DNA of 50,122 bases from Oribacterium sp. NK2B42 (GCF_000424445.1 NZ_KE384189.1:1-50122); one strand, 5' to 3'; positions 33,577-42,519 are shown, counted from the stretch's first letter. Notes: generated from the sequence alone by a model not told the origin. Translations and numbers: made by a program.

Positions 33577-34512
33577 ATGGATATTCAGTATCTGTTATGG
33601 CTTCAGGAACTAAGAAATGCTTCCGGCGGAGTGTTTGATGAGTTTTTTAACGGTATATCAAAGGTGGCGGTGGATCTGATGCCGTTTTTGCCGTTTTTTA
33701 TTTTCTGGTGTGTCGATAAGAAATGGGGATATCGGTTCATCACAACCTTCGGTTTGGCGGGACTTTTGAATGGAATCATCAAACTGACAGTATGTGCATA
33801 CCGTCCCTGGATACGTTCTGATCTCATCGAACCGGCTGGAGATTCCAAGGTGGCTGCCACAGGATACTCTTTCCCCAGCGGGCATACCACGGAGGCAACG
33901 GCTGTGTACGGAACCGTTACTTTATGGCAAAAGGATGTACGTAGGTGGCTTGCCATATTGGGCGGAGTTCTCATAGCATTGACCGGTTTCTCGCGGAATT
34001 TTCTGGGTGTTCATACTCCGCAGGATGTTGTTGTCGGATTCGTTTCAACATTGATCATTATCATCGCAGTTGATAAAGCTATTAAGAAAATTGATGGTGA
34101 TGAAAAGATACTTGACGGATTGTCTTTTATCGGTCTTTTGGTGGTTATAGCTTCATTGATCTATATCATGGTGAAGCCTTATCCCATGGATTATGTAGAC
34201 GGTAAGCTTCTGGTGGATCCGGTCAAGATGATGAATGACACTTTTAAAGCCTGCGGCGCATTTACAGGCTTTTTGGCCGGCAGTTATTTTGAAAGACATT
34301 TTATCAAATACGAAATACCGGTAGGGTCAAAGAATCTTCCGATTCTTGGATTTGTCGGATTCCTGATCACTTTTTCCTGGAAAGAGTTCTTTGCACCTGC
34401 AACAATCGTTGCAGCCCTTGGCGGCCATTGGGGACACTTTATCGCACGATTTTTGATGTGGTTCTTCGTTGTGGCTGTCTGGCCGGTAGTGATAACGAAA
34501 AATGCGGAGTGA
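33577..34512 (+). CDS. PAP2-superfamily membrane phosphatase
   Basis: 311 residues with about eight hydrophobic segments. The three PAP2 motifs are present: KLTVCAYRP (Lys69, Arg76, Pro77), PSGH (100-103, with the catalytic His), and SRNFLGVHTPQD (139-150, with the nucleophilic His). The active site therefore faces outward. Likely substrates are undecaprenyl pyrophosphate or phosphatidic acid; sequence alone does not decide. The C-terminal half (from 190) adds further membrane helices beyond the basic domain. Ribosome site AAGGAGGG. It is followed closely by a DUF975 gene, and neither relates obviously to the aldarate genes. Confidence 0.9.
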   Translation: MDIQYLLWLQELRNASGGVFDEFFNGISKVAVDLMPFLPFFIFWCVDKKWGYRFITTFGLAGLLNGIIKLTVCAYRPWIRSDLIEPAGDSKVAATGYSFPSGHTTEATAVYGTVTLWQKDVRRWLAILGGVLIALTGFSRNFLGVHTPQDVVVGFVSTLIIIIAVDKAIKKIDGDEKILDGLSFIGLLVVIASLIYIMVKPYPMDYVDGKLLVDPVKMMNDTFKACGAFTGFLAGSYFERHFIKYEIPVGSKNLPILGFVGFLITFSWKEFFAPATIVAALGGHWGHFIARFLMWFFVVAVWPVVITKNAE

Positions 34513-34585
34513 AATAGTTTGTGATACAATTATCAGTGGAAGATAATATTAATATACGTTTTTACATTACTGAGGGGGATTTTTT

Positions 34586-35299
34586 ATGTGGAACAGAGCA
34601 GAGATTAAAGCCCGCGGAAAAGCGGCATTCAAAAACAATTACTGGAATTCGGTTCTGGTATCCTTGATCTACTCAATCTTCTTTATGGCATCAGGTTCAA
34701 CCTACAGATCAAGACAGGGGCAGATCAAAGAGCAGCTTGAAAATAATCCTGATGCAGCAAAGATACTGGTGGCAGTGCTTGCTGTGCTTGGTGTGATAAT
34801 TGTGTTTGGAATTGTGTTAAAGATTCTTGTTATAAATCCTTTGGAAGTAGGCTGCAGCAAATTCTTCCTGATGAATCAGACAGGAAGACCACAGCCCATG
34901 ATTATAGGAGACGGATATTCACAGAACTATAAGAACAATGTTCTGGGCATTTTCCTGAAGGATCTGTTTATCGGCCTGGGATATATAGCTTTCATCATTC
35001 CGGGAGTCATACTCAGCTACTCCTTCAGACTGGTTCCTTATATCCTTGCCGAAAACCCTGGCATCAGCGGACCGGATGCACTCAGAAAATCAAGGGAAAT
35101 GATGCAGGGACAGAAGATGAACTGCTTCATCTATGACTGGTCCTTTATCCTTTGGAATCTTCTGGTTTTAGTAACCTGCGGTATCGCCGGTCTCTTCTAT
35201 GTTCGTCCATATAAGATGAATGCTGACGCCGTGCTGTATCAGGCTATAAAGGGAGAAGCCTCAAATCCTGATGCATATAACCAGTACGTTAATTTCTGA
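34586..35299 (+). CDS. DUF975 family membrane protein
   Basis: 237 residues beginning MWNRAEIKARGKAAFKNNYW, the characteristic N-terminal amphipathic helix of DUF975. Four to five hydrophobic segments follow (around 22-40, 60-90, 130-150, 190-215), with ALRKSREMMQGQKMNCFIYDWSF-type cytoplasmic loop typical of the family. Function is unknown; the family is common in Lachnospiraceae. The start at 34586 has GAGGGGG upstream. A terminator follows at 35335. Confidence 0.85.
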   Translation: MWNRAEIKARGKAAFKNNYWNSVLVSLIYSIFFMASGSTYRSRQGQIKEQLENNPDAAKILVAVLAVLGVIIVFGIVLKILVINPLEVGCSKFFLMNQTGRPQPMIIGDGYSQNYKNNVLGIFLKDLFIGLGYIAFIIPGVILSYSFRLVPYILAENPGISGPDALRKSREMMQGQKMNCFIYDWSFILWNLLVLVTCGIAGLFYVRPYKMNADAVLYQAIKGEASNPDAYNQYVNF

Positions 35300-35334
35300 T
35301 AAACAAAGTTTTGATCATCTATATATAATAATCA

Positions 35335-35366
35335 GGCAGGTTGGCATTTGGCTGACCTGTCTTTTT
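35335..35366 (+). terminator. Terminator after the DUF975 gene
   Basis: GGCAGGT (35335-35341) pairs with ACCTGTC (35355-35361, one G-U), followed by TTTTTG. Confidence 0.6.
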
Positions 35367-35466
35367 GTTTATGAAAAAACGACCCGGAGCACATGCTTTA
35401 ATCTGTTTATTCCGAGCTGATCTGACTCATTTTTTGGAGAAAATTGGAAAAAATATCCTATTATTT

Positions 35467-35495
35467 TTCAAAATCGGAGATTTTTATGGTATAAT
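35467..35495 (+). promoter_or_regulatory. Promoter of the phosphofructokinase gene
   Basis: TTCAAA (35467-35472), 17 bases, TATAAT (35490-35495); the start codon is 53 bases further. Confidence 0.65.
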
Positions 35496-35547
35496 GTACC
35501 AATAAATAGATGCACCAGGGGAGTGCAGGAAAGGTTGGGGATACCCT

Positions 35548-36807
35548 ATGAGCAAAAAAGTAAAGAGAAATGTTATAGTTGGACAGTCCGGAGGTCCTAC
35601 AGCAGCCATCAATTCATCTCTGGCTGGAGTTTTTAGAACAGCCAAGGACAGAGGATACAAGAAGGTTTACGGAATGATCCACGGTGTTCAGGGACTTCTG
35701 GAGGGAAGATATATCGATCTTTCAGAGCATATCCGTACAGGACTTGATGCAGAGCTTCTGAAGAGAACTCCGTCAGCTTACCTCGGATCCTGCAGATACA
35801 AGCTTCCAGATATCTATGAGAACAAGGAAGTTTACGAGAAGATCTTCAAGATCCTCGAAGACCTCGAAATCGACTGCTTCATCTATATCGGTGGTAATGA
35901 CTCCATGGATACCATCAAGAAGCTTTCAGATTACGCAATCGTAACAGGTTCAGACGTTCGCTTTGTAGGATGCCCTAAGACAATTGATAATGACCTTGCT
36001 CTTACAGATCACACACCGGGCTATGGTTCAGCAGCCAAGTACATCGGAACCTCTGTAAAGGAAATCATCCGTGACGGATGGAGCCTTGAGACCAGCAAGG
36101 GACAGATAATCGTTGTTGAGATCATGGGAAGAAATGCAGGCTGGCTCACCGGTGCGGCAGCACTTTCAAAGGGTGAGGACTGTGACGGACCTGATGCTAT
36201 CTATCTTCCTGAGTTACCGTTTGATGTTCCGGCATTTGTTCAGAAGTGCAGGGAGCTTCTTGAGAAGAAACGTTCGATAGTTATAGCTATTTCAGAAGGT
36301 ATCCATACAGCAGACGGAACCTATATCAGTGAGCTCGGAAATGCTACAGAGTATGTAGATGCCTTCGGACATAAGCAGCTTACAGGAACAGCAAGATATC
36401 TCTGCAATGTTCTCTCACAGGAGATCGGCTGCAAGACCCGTTCCATCGAGCTTTCAACTCTTCAGAGAGCAGCAAGCCACTGTGCTTCCAGAGTTGATAT
36501 CCTTGAAGCTTACGAGGTAGGCGGTGCCGCAATGAAGGCCGCAGACGAAGGCGACAGCGGAAAGATGGTTGTTATCCAGAGACTTTCCGACGATCCATAT
36601 CAGGCCGGAACAGAAGTTAAGGACGTTCACAAGATCGCTAACGACGAGCGTCTCGTTCCGAGAAACTGGATTACCCCGGACGGAACATATGTAACAAACG
36701 AGTTCATCACATATGTTCGTCCTCTCATTCAGGGTGATGTTGGAGCCGTAATGGTAGACGGAATTCCAAGACACCTCTACGTTCCTGGTTACCAGGAGCT
36801 CCTGTAA
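35548..36807 (+). CDS. pfp: Pyrophosphate-type 6-phosphofructokinase
   Basis: 419 residues, longer than bacterial ATP-PFK (about 320) and typical of the PPi-dependent group. Gly-rich start VGQSGGPTAAINSSLAGV; GGNDSMDTI at 115-123, with Asp in place of the Gly that ATP enzymes have; PKTIDNDL at 143-150, where Lys in PKTIDND (not GTIDND) marks pyrophosphate use; then IVVEIMGRNAGWLTG. It phosphorylates fructose 6-phosphate reversibly with PPi. PPi-PFK is common in anaerobes that save ATP. Monocistronic: promoter at 35467-35495 and a near-perfect terminator at 36827-36865. Confidence 0.93.
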   Translation: MSKKVKRNVIVGQSGGPTAAINSSLAGVFRTAKDRGYKKVYGMIHGVQGLLEGRYIDLSEHIRTGLDAELLKRTPSAYLGSCRYKLPDIYENKEVYEKIFKILEDLEIDCFIYIGGNDSMDTIKKLSDYAIVTGSDVRFVGCPKTIDNDLALTDHTPGYGSAAKYIGTSVKEIIRDGWSLETSKGQIIVVEIMGRNAGWLTGAAALSKGEDCDGPDAIYLPELPFDVPAFVQKCRELLEKKRSIVIAISEGIHTADGTYISELGNATEYVDAFGHKQLTGTARYLCNVLSQEIGCKTRSIELSTLQRAASHCASRVDILEAYEVGGAAMKAADEGDSGKMVVIQRLSDDPYQAGTEVKDVHKIANDERLVPRNWITPDGTYVTNEFITYVRPLIQGDVGAVMVDGIPRHLYVPGYQELL

Positions 36808-36826
36808 TAGTTTGATAAGTAGATCG

Positions 36827-36865
36827 ATACGGTACTTGATAGTGATATCAGGTACCGTATTTTTT
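36827..36865 (+). terminator. Terminator of pfp
   Basis: ATACGGTACTTGATA (36827-36841) / TATCAGGTACCGTAT (36846-36860, one G-U), loop GTGA, then TTTTT. Confidence 0.9.
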
Positions 36866-36880
36866 CACCATCGAAGCCAT

Positions 36881-36934
36881 CGGGGACGGTTCTCGCCGGC
36901 AGAGAACCGTCCCTACCGGCGAGAACCGTCCCCG
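36881..36934. repeat. REP-like palindrome with an extra half-unit
   Basis: CGGGGACGGTTCTCGCCGG (36881-36899) is complementary to CCGGCGAGAACCGTCCCCG (36916-36934). Between them lies a third half-unit AGAGAACCGTCCCT, giving two alternative hairpins. It lies between convergent pfp and lysR. Confidence 0.75.
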
Positions 36935-36964
36935 AAGGGCAGCCGATTTCGAGCTCCGTACCAT

Positions 36965-37894
36965 TTATACCATGATAATAGACGGACTTGATATCACCTG
37001 TTTCCAAAGCTCAAAGAGCCGCCTCTCAGGCGTGGTGATATACGTCCCCTTGAGATAGGCCACACACCTCATCCAGTTGAGATCCTCCTTGATTCTGAAA
37101 TACGCAAGCGGGAAATTCTCGTTAACATAGGACTGAGGAAAGAACGCAGGCCCCATCTGGTTAATGGCCATTTTGAGTATAGTAACAGAGCTGCTTGACT
37201 CAAATAGAATTTTCGGATGAATATTATATTCACTAAAAACCTTATCCAGCATTCCACGGAGCATGGTTTCGTAGGAAGGCATGATGAAATTCTCATCTTT
37301 TAACAGATTAAGATCTATAAGCGGAAGAGTCTTCCAGCTTTCTTTTCCTGCAAGGTGAGCCAAAGGATGCGAAGACGGAAGCCCCAGTATCACATCCTCG
37401 GGAGCCAGATCTATATGCTCAAAAGAAGGGTTCAGAGGCCTTTCTTTTGAGTAACTCAGAAAAGCATATTCTGTTTCACGATGCAGGAGCATTTGCTCCA
37501 TTCTGGGAACTCTTGCGCACTGAAATTTGATGCTGAAATCCGGATATTCCTGATGAAACTGAGGATAAAGGTCCGAAAATGTAGCCGCTCCACGTTCCGG
37601 AGTGCAGGCGATTGAGATTTCACCAACTGAATTCCTGGCACTGTCTCTTATGATCTTATAGGTCTCGTTTTTTATCTGTAAAACATTTTTTGCGGCATTC
37701 ACATAGATACGACCTGCAAAAGTCGGAATAAGCTTATGATAGCGTCTTTCGAAAAGGGGAGTACCAAGCTCAGCTTCAAGTTTCAGAAGCTGCTGGTTAA
37801 GGGCAGACTGAGTCATATACATCTTTTCAGCCGCTTTTGCTATGCTTTCCTCGTTATAAATTGCAATGATATTTTCTAAAGGTTTCAGATCCAT
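36965..37894 (-). CDS. LysR-type regulator, divergent from tctCBA
   Basis: 309 residues. HTH region MDLKPLENIIAIYNEESIAK then AAEKMYMTQSALNQQLLKLE; the effector domain begins GEISIACTPERGAATFSDLY. It is less alike in its sensor than the two other aldarate-region LysRs, so it may sense a different acid. It is divergent from the second Tct cluster across 410 bases that carry the AGTTTTACTTAG box, and so is the likely regulator of that operon. Confidence 0.92.
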   Translation of the reverse strand: MDLKPLENIIAIYNEESIAKAAEKMYMTQSALNQQLLKLEAELGTPLFERRYHKLIPTFAGRIYVNAAKNVLQIKNETYKIIRDSARNSVGEISIACTPERGAATFSDLYPQFHQEYPDFSIKFQCARVPRMEQMLLHRETEYAFLSYSKERPLNPSFEHIDLAPEDVILGLPSSHPLAHLAGKESWKTLPLIDLNLLKDENFIMPSYETMLRGMLDKVFSEYNIHPKILFESSSSVTILKMAINQMGPAFFPQSYVNENFPLAYFRIKEDLNWMRCVAYLKGTYITTPERRLFELWKQVISSPSIIMV

Positions 37895-38304
37895 TCAATT
37901 CATTTCCTTATCTTTTTTGTTTGCTTTGAAATTACAAATTGCAGCAAAAGGTTTATGCAAAAAGCTTATACATGTCATGAGGAACATAAAAAAGAATAGA
38001 TATATAAGCAACTTGCATAAAGACCTTGATATTTATTTGTTATTAAATACCAGTCGATTAGTCTGATTTTTAATCCTGGATGTAAACTTAATATAATTAA
38101 GTCTTAGAAGCAGTTCTGATTAAGTTTTACTTAGTTTAACTGCATAATATAATGACGTCAACACTTAAGTGAGGCAGGTAATTGTGAAATATCACCAATA
38201 AAATTCGTTTCTCAGTAAGAAATGAGTATACGGCATGATCACCAAAACCGATCACCGTGACAAAATTATAATGCGAAAGGCTTCACTAAATTCAGGAGGA
38301 TGAG
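37895..38304. other. Divergent regulatory region lysR / tctC
   Basis: 410 bases with no gene. It is AT-rich and contains the LysR box pair (38081-38134), an ATAATATAATGA stretch that could be a -10 at about 38145, and the ribosome site AGGAGGATGAG before 38305. Confidence 0.55.
38081..38134. promoter_or_regulatory. LysR boxes ahead of tctCBA
   Basis: AGTTTTACTTAG (38123-38134) equals the gudD1 box; TGTAAACTTAAT (38081-38092) is a weaker inverted copy 42 bases before it. Confidence 0.55.
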
Positions 38305-39300
38305 ATGAATAAGAAAACATTATTAACCGGCATCGTAATCGCAGCAATTTCAGCAGCACTTATGGGCTGCGGCGCATCAGGCGGAGCAAAGGCTTCCAGC
38401 GAGCTTCCCAAGAACATCGAAGTTCAGGTACCTGCAAAGGCCGGCGGCGGAACCGACGTTATGGCAAGAACCCTTGGTCAGGAGGTTGCCTCAAAGACAG
38501 GTTCCAATGTTACTATCGTAAACAATACTGATGGCGGCGGAGTTGTTGCCATGGAGACAGTTCGTACAGCAAAGGGCGACGGAGCCAAGATCCTTCAGTA
38601 TCACACATCAATGCTTATCAAGTCAGCTACAAAGGTTTATGACAAGACAGCAAATGACGACTTCAAGGTATGGGGCGTAAGCCAGGGTACAGAGAAGGGA
38701 CAGTACGTTCTTGTTACTTCAGCTGATTCAGATATGAAGACAATTGAGGATTTCGTAAACAAGGGTAAGTCAGCAGAGATCAAGATGGGTATCGAGACCG
38801 GCGGAACAACACACGTTATCACAGGTCTTATGGCTAAGGCTTCAGGCGTTCAGGTTAAGTATGTTGAAGCTGGTTCAGATACAGAGAAGCTTACAGCTCT
38901 TGTCGGAAACACAATCGATGCCTGCATCGTAAACGTTAACCAGGCTAAGCAGTATGTTGAGTCCGGCAAGGCTAATGCACTCGCAGTTATCACAAACGGC
39001 GAAGAGGGCGCAAGATCTTCAGTTCTTCCTGATGTTCCTTCAATGACCGAGTCCGGAATTGACTGCTCATGGGCTTCCTACAACATTTTCGCAGGTCCTA
39101 AAGACATGAACGAGGACATTGCCAAGAAGCTTTATGATGCATATGCAGAGGCTGCAAAGGCAGATGCTGTTAACGAAGTACTCGAACCTGCAGGTATGGC
39201 AATGGAATTCCTTTCATATGAGGAAGGCCCCAAAAAACTTGCAGAACAGCAGGCAGACATCAACTCTGTAGTTGAAGAGCTTGGACTTGTTCAGAAATAA
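38305..39300 (+). CDS. tctC: Tripartite tricarboxylate transporter solute-binding lipoprotein TctC (second system)
   Basis: 331 residues. Signal peptide with lipobox LMGC (lipidated Cys22) and a very short linker, unlike the other TctC. The binding domain starts NIEVQVPAKAGGGTDVMART, with the same G-G-x-D substrate loop. It is only distantly related to the TctC at 27941, suggesting a different carboxylate. First gene of tctC-tctB-tctA; a 308-base gap containing a stable hairpin separates it from tctB, allowing more binding protein than channel to be made. Confidence 0.93.
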   Translation: MNKKTLLTGIVIAAISAALMGCGASGGAKASSELPKNIEVQVPAKAGGGTDVMARTLGQEVASKTGSNVTIVNNTDGGGVVAMETVRTAKGDGAKILQYHTSMLIKSATKVYDKTANDDFKVWGVSQGTEKGQYVLVTSADSDMKTIEDFVNKGKSAEIKMGIETGGTTHVITGLMAKASGVQVKYVEAGSDTEKLTALVGNTIDACIVNVNQAKQYVESGKANALAVITNGEEGARSSVLPDVPSMTESGIDCSWASYNIFAGPKDMNEDIAKKLYDAYAEAAKADAVNEVLEPAGMAMEFLSYEEGPKKLAEQQADINSVVEELGLVQK

Positions 39301-39608
39301 TCAAGTCACGTTATAAAGGTTCAGGACCTGACCGGATACAGGACAAAGGTTTTGAATCGAAACATTAGCCCGCATTGCTCATATGAACCATGTGAGGATG
39401 TGGGCTAATATTTTGCCAAGATTCTGATTAAGAGTGTATAAGTCACTGTCCGTGTGAATCCATTAAGACTCTAAAAAATTATGAGTTCACTAAACTGTAT
39501 ACACAAGATCAGAAGATGTGTTTGAATGAAAACCCCAAATTTGATAATTGAGTCAGATGCGTATCGGATCAAATCCAATCCAAACGGTGTCTGACCTGGA
39601 GGACATCA
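39301..39608. other. Spacer between tctC and tctB of the second system
   Basis: 308 bases, no gene. The main feature is the hairpin ATTAGCCCGCAT (39364-39375) / ATGTGGGCTAAT (39398-39409) followed by ATTTTG, a partial terminator or RNA processing site. Ribosome site TGGAGGACAT before 39609. Confidence 0.6.
39364..39414 (+). terminator. Attenuating hairpin after tctC (second system)
   Basis: Twelve-bp outer stem with an inner CTCATATG / ATGTGAG pairing and ATTTTG on the 3' side. It probably works as a partial terminator, since tctB and tctA lack an obvious own promoter. Confidence 0.6.
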
Positions 39609-40067
39609 ATGAAAGTTTCAAGAGATCAGATCACAGGTGCAGTGATCGTTGCACTGGGAATATTTGTGTTTGCAATGATAAGCACTTTTAAGGTTCCGTT
39701 TACAGCAAGTTATCCCGGACCGAAAGCATTACCGGGACTGGCAGCCGTAGGTTTCGTTATCTGCGGTGCAGGCATTTTCCTTGAAGGCTGCAAGGATAAA
39801 GAGCAGAAGACCTTTCTCATAAAAGAGGGCTGGATCAAGCTTATCATCAATATCGCTGCCATCGCTTTATACATTCTTGCGATGCAGTTTATCGGATTCT
39901 TTATTTCGACACCGATTTACCTTTACTGCCTGTCCACATGGTATGCAAAGGGCTACGTAACAAAGCCGGTATCAAGGATCATTTTTTCGGCAGCCGTAAC
40001 GCTGGTTATCTTCCTGGCTTATCAGGTTGCCTTTGGATACCAACTGCCTATGGGCATCTTCGGCTAA
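39609..40067 (+). CDS. tctB: Tripartite tricarboxylate transporter small membrane subunit TctB (second system)
   Basis: 152 residues with four membrane segments (about 8-25, 42-60, 78-105 and 122-145). The first helix begins DQITGAVIVALGIFVFAMIS, with the second preceded by PGPKALPGLAAVGFVICG, the P/G-rich pattern of TctB. Its stop is 13 bases before tctA. It assists TctA in carboxylate import; the function is assigned mainly by neighbours. Confidence 0.87.
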   Translation: MKVSRDQITGAVIVALGIFVFAMISTFKVPFTASYPGPKALPGLAAVGFVICGAGIFLEGCKDKEQKTFLIKEGWIKLIINIAAIALYILAMQFIGFFISTPIYLYCLSTWYAKGYVTKPVSRIIFSAAVTLVIFLAYQVAFGYQLPMGIFG

Positions 40068-40080
40068 GGAGGAATGAGAA

Positions 40081-41571
40081 ATGATTGAGAATGCAGGATT
40101 TATAATCACTCAGGTCACAAACCCGATAAATCTTTTACTTTTACTTGTGGGTAATGTTATCGGCATCATCTTCGGTGCCATCCCCGGACTTAACGGAACC
40201 ATGGCGGTAATGCTTTTCATGCCGCTTACCTATGGTATGGAAACAGGCCCGGCCATCATGTTCCTTCTTTCACTCTGGATCGGGGGATGCTCAGGCGGAT
40301 TCATCGGTTCTGTTCTTCTGGGTATTCCGGGTTCACCTTCATCGGTTGCCACATGTTTTGACGGCCATCCGATGGCTAAGAAGGGTCAGGCAGGAAGAGC
40401 TCTTGCCATAGGTATGACAGCTTCCTTTATCGGAACCTTCTTCAGTGCCATCGCCGGTGCCTTCCTTGCGCAGTCTGTAGCAAACATTGCCTTTGCCATC
40501 GGTCCATGGGAATATTTCGGCCTCTGCTTCATGGCCATCACCATGGTACTTGCCATCTCCAAGGGCAATATGCTTAAGGGTCTTACCAGTGCATGTATCG
40601 GACTTCTCCTTGCATCCGTTGGTTACTCACCTATCGATGCTCAGGCAAGATTTACTTTTGACAATATGTACCTTATGGGCGGTCTCGGAATGACAGTCGT
40701 ACTTATCGGTATCTTCGGTGTAAGCATGATGATCCTTGCTCACGCCAAGGGCTTTGATCCGCTTCCTGAAGTAGATACAAATATGATAAAGGGAATCGGA
40801 ATCAAGTTCTCTGACATTCAGGAAAATCTCGTAAACATTTGCCGTTCCTTCCTTATCGGTCTCGGAATCGGTTTCCTTCCGGGTATGGGAGCAGGTCTCT
40901 CAAACCTCGTGGCTTACTCGGTTGCAAAGAACAATTCAAAGCATCCGGAAACCTTCGGAACAGGTAACCCTGAGGGTGTATGGGCTTCTGAGGCTTCCAA
41001 CAATGCTTCCATCGGCGGTGCCATGATCCCAATGGCAGCTCTCGGTATCCCCGGAGATTCAAGTACTGCGCTTCTTATCGGTGCACTTACTATTCACGGT
41101 CTTGAGATGGGACCAATGGTATTTAAGAACAGTGGTCACATCGTTTACCTTATGTTCGTTGTAGTTGCGATTTGTGCAATTATATGTTTCTTCCTCCAGG
41201 CCATCGGTATGAGAGTGTTCCCTCAGATTCTGAAGGTACCTTATCACTACATGTATCCGGCACTTATCGTGGTTTCTCTTATCAGTGCTTACGTTGATTC
41301 TTCAAGCCTTTATAAGTGCGGAATGATGCTTTTCTTCGCAGTCATCGGATGTCTCATGGCATACGGCGGACTTCCGCAGTCACCGCTTATCCTTGCATTC
41401 ATCCTGGGACCTACCATGGAGAGCAACATGCTCAAGGCATTCCAGAATACCGAGACAGTGGCAACCTTCTTCACACGTCCCATTTCCTGTGTATTCAACC
41501 TTATTGCCATAGCATGTATTTTCTCACCGATACTTAAAACGCTTTATGCGAAGTATGTGAAGAAGAATTAA
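40081..41571 (+). CDS. tctA: Tripartite tricarboxylate transporter large membrane subunit TctA (second system)
   Basis: 496 residues and about 11-12 membrane segments. First substrate loop: GAIPGLNGTMAVMLFMPLTY, then GGCSGGFIGSVLLGIPGSPS; second: GFLPGMGAGLSNLVAYSVAK and EASNNASIGGAMIPMAALGIPGD. Same family as 26257-27768, with clear divergence. AAGGAGGAA precedes the ATG. The B3-like hydrolase gene begins 24 bases after its stop and is likely cotranscribed. Confidence 0.95.
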   Translation: MIENAGFIITQVTNPINLLLLLVGNVIGIIFGAIPGLNGTMAVMLFMPLTYGMETGPAIMFLLSLWIGGCSGGFIGSVLLGIPGSPSSVATCFDGHPMAKKGQAGRALAIGMTASFIGTFFSAIAGAFLAQSVANIAFAIGPWEYFGLCFMAITMVLAISKGNMLKGLTSACIGLLLASVGYSPIDAQARFTFDNMYLMGGLGMTVVLIGIFGVSMMILAHAKGFDPLPEVDTNMIKGIGIKFSDIQENLVNICRSFLIGLGIGFLPGMGAGLSNLVAYSVAKNNSKHPETFGTGNPEGVWASEASNNASIGGAMIPMAALGIPGDSSTALLIGALTIHGLEMGPMVFKNSGHIVYLMFVVVAICAIICFFLQAIGMRVFPQILKVPYHYMYPALIVVSLISAYVDSSSLYKCGMMLFFAVIGCLMAYGGLPQSPLILAFILGPTMESNMLKAFQNTETVATFFTRPISCVFNLIAIACIFSPILKTLYAKYVKKN

Positions 41572-41595
41572 TAATAATGAAAGGTGGAAAGAATA

Positions 41596-42432
41596 ATGCC
41601 ATTTAGAGTTTCAAAACCTACTCCTCATCCGGTGGAAACACTTTGTGAGGAACCCTGGAAGCTTGCCGTAGAGCCCTTCCAGGTGTCACCCAGAACCTGG
41701 TATGTTGCAGGCCAAACCTGGGTTGGTGCATATCTTATAGATACAGGAGCAGGCCTCATACTTCTTGATACGGGAATCGCAGAGAGTGCTTATATGTTGG
41801 TGGATTCCATTTATAAGCTTGGTCACAAGCCGACAGATATCAAGATGATACTTATAAGTCACGCACACCTTGATCACTTTGGAGGAGCTGCCATAATGCA
41901 TGCTCTTACAGGAGCACCTATCTACATGTCAAAGGAAGACGATGAATTCATGCAGAAGGATCCGGAGGAAACTGAGCTGCCTCATGATATCTGGCACGTT
42001 CAGCATATAAAGGTGGATCGACATTATGATGATAATGTTGCCATCACGCTTGGTGACATTTCCATCAGAACTCTGCTTACACCGGGACACACCTTGGGCT
42101 GTACCAGCTTCTTCTGGGACGAGAAGAATCCTGTGACAGGCGAGACTTATACTGTTGCCATGCATGGAGGCGTAGGCGCCAATACCATGAATGATGACTA
42201 CTACAAGACTAGCAAGATGCTTACTCCGGCACACAGGGAGAGATTCCTGAATGATGCGGAGAAGATTAAGAAGATTCATGTGGATATCGCACTTCCGTCT
42301 CATCCGAATCAGATTGAGATTTTGGATAAGGCCGGAACCTATACTCACGAGAGCCAGCCATATCTTGACGATACGGTTTGGGCTGATTTCATTGATGAGA
42401 GAGTGAGACAGGTTAAAGTGCTCATGAAGTGA
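41596..42432 (+). CDS. Cytosolic metallo-beta-lactamase-fold hydrolase (subclass B3-like)
   Basis: 278 residues from ATG 41596 (GGTGG upstream); a GTG at 41584 is less well placed. The zinc motif is HAHLDH (89-94) in ISHAHLDHFGGAA. Later ligands are the His of TPGHTLGCTSFF and of LPSHPNQIE, the B3 spacing. There is no signal peptide, so a periplasmic or secreted antibiotic-resistance role is unlikely. As the last gene of tctCBA it may be a lactonase that opens aldaro-lactones taken up with the acids, which is inference from context. The end of the gene is part of a 17-bp tandem repeat. Confidence 0.85.
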   Translation: MPFRVSKPTPHPVETLCEEPWKLAVEPFQVSPRTWYVAGQTWVGAYLIDTGAGLILLDTGIAESAYMLVDSIYKLGHKPTDIKMILISHAHLDHFGGAAIMHALTGAPIYMSKEDDEFMQKDPEETELPHDIWHVQHIKVDRHYDDNVAITLGDISIRTLLTPGHTLGCTSFFWDEKNPVTGETYTVAMHGGVGANTMNDDYYKTSKMLTPAHRERFLNDAEKIKKIHVDIALPSHPNQIEILDKAGTYTHESQPYLDDTVWADFIDERVRQVKVLMK

Positions 42433-42465
42433 AAGGACTCATGAAGTGAAAGTGCTCATGAAGTA
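42415..42465 (+). repeat. Three 17-bp tandem repeats spanning a stop codon
   Basis: AAAGTGCTCATGAAGTG, AAAGGACTCATGAAGTG and AAAGTGCTCATGAAGTA at 42415, 42432 and 42449. The first unit encodes the last codons and stop of the B3-like hydrolase. Confidence 0.9.
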
Positions 42466-42485
42466 ATATATAGGTCTTTCGCGCG

Positions 42486-42519
42486 GAGCCGGTGGATGCC
42501 CACCGGCTTCTTTACTTTT
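42486..42519 (+). terminator. Terminator of the tctCBA-hydrolase operon
   Basis: AGCCGGTGG (42487-42495) / CCACCGGCT (42500-42508) with loop ATGC, followed by a T-rich tail. Confidence 0.8.

Noticed and set aside
41596-42432. Beta-lactam resistance gene
   Set aside because: Although B3-like by motif, it lacks a signal peptide and lies in a carboxylate transport operon.
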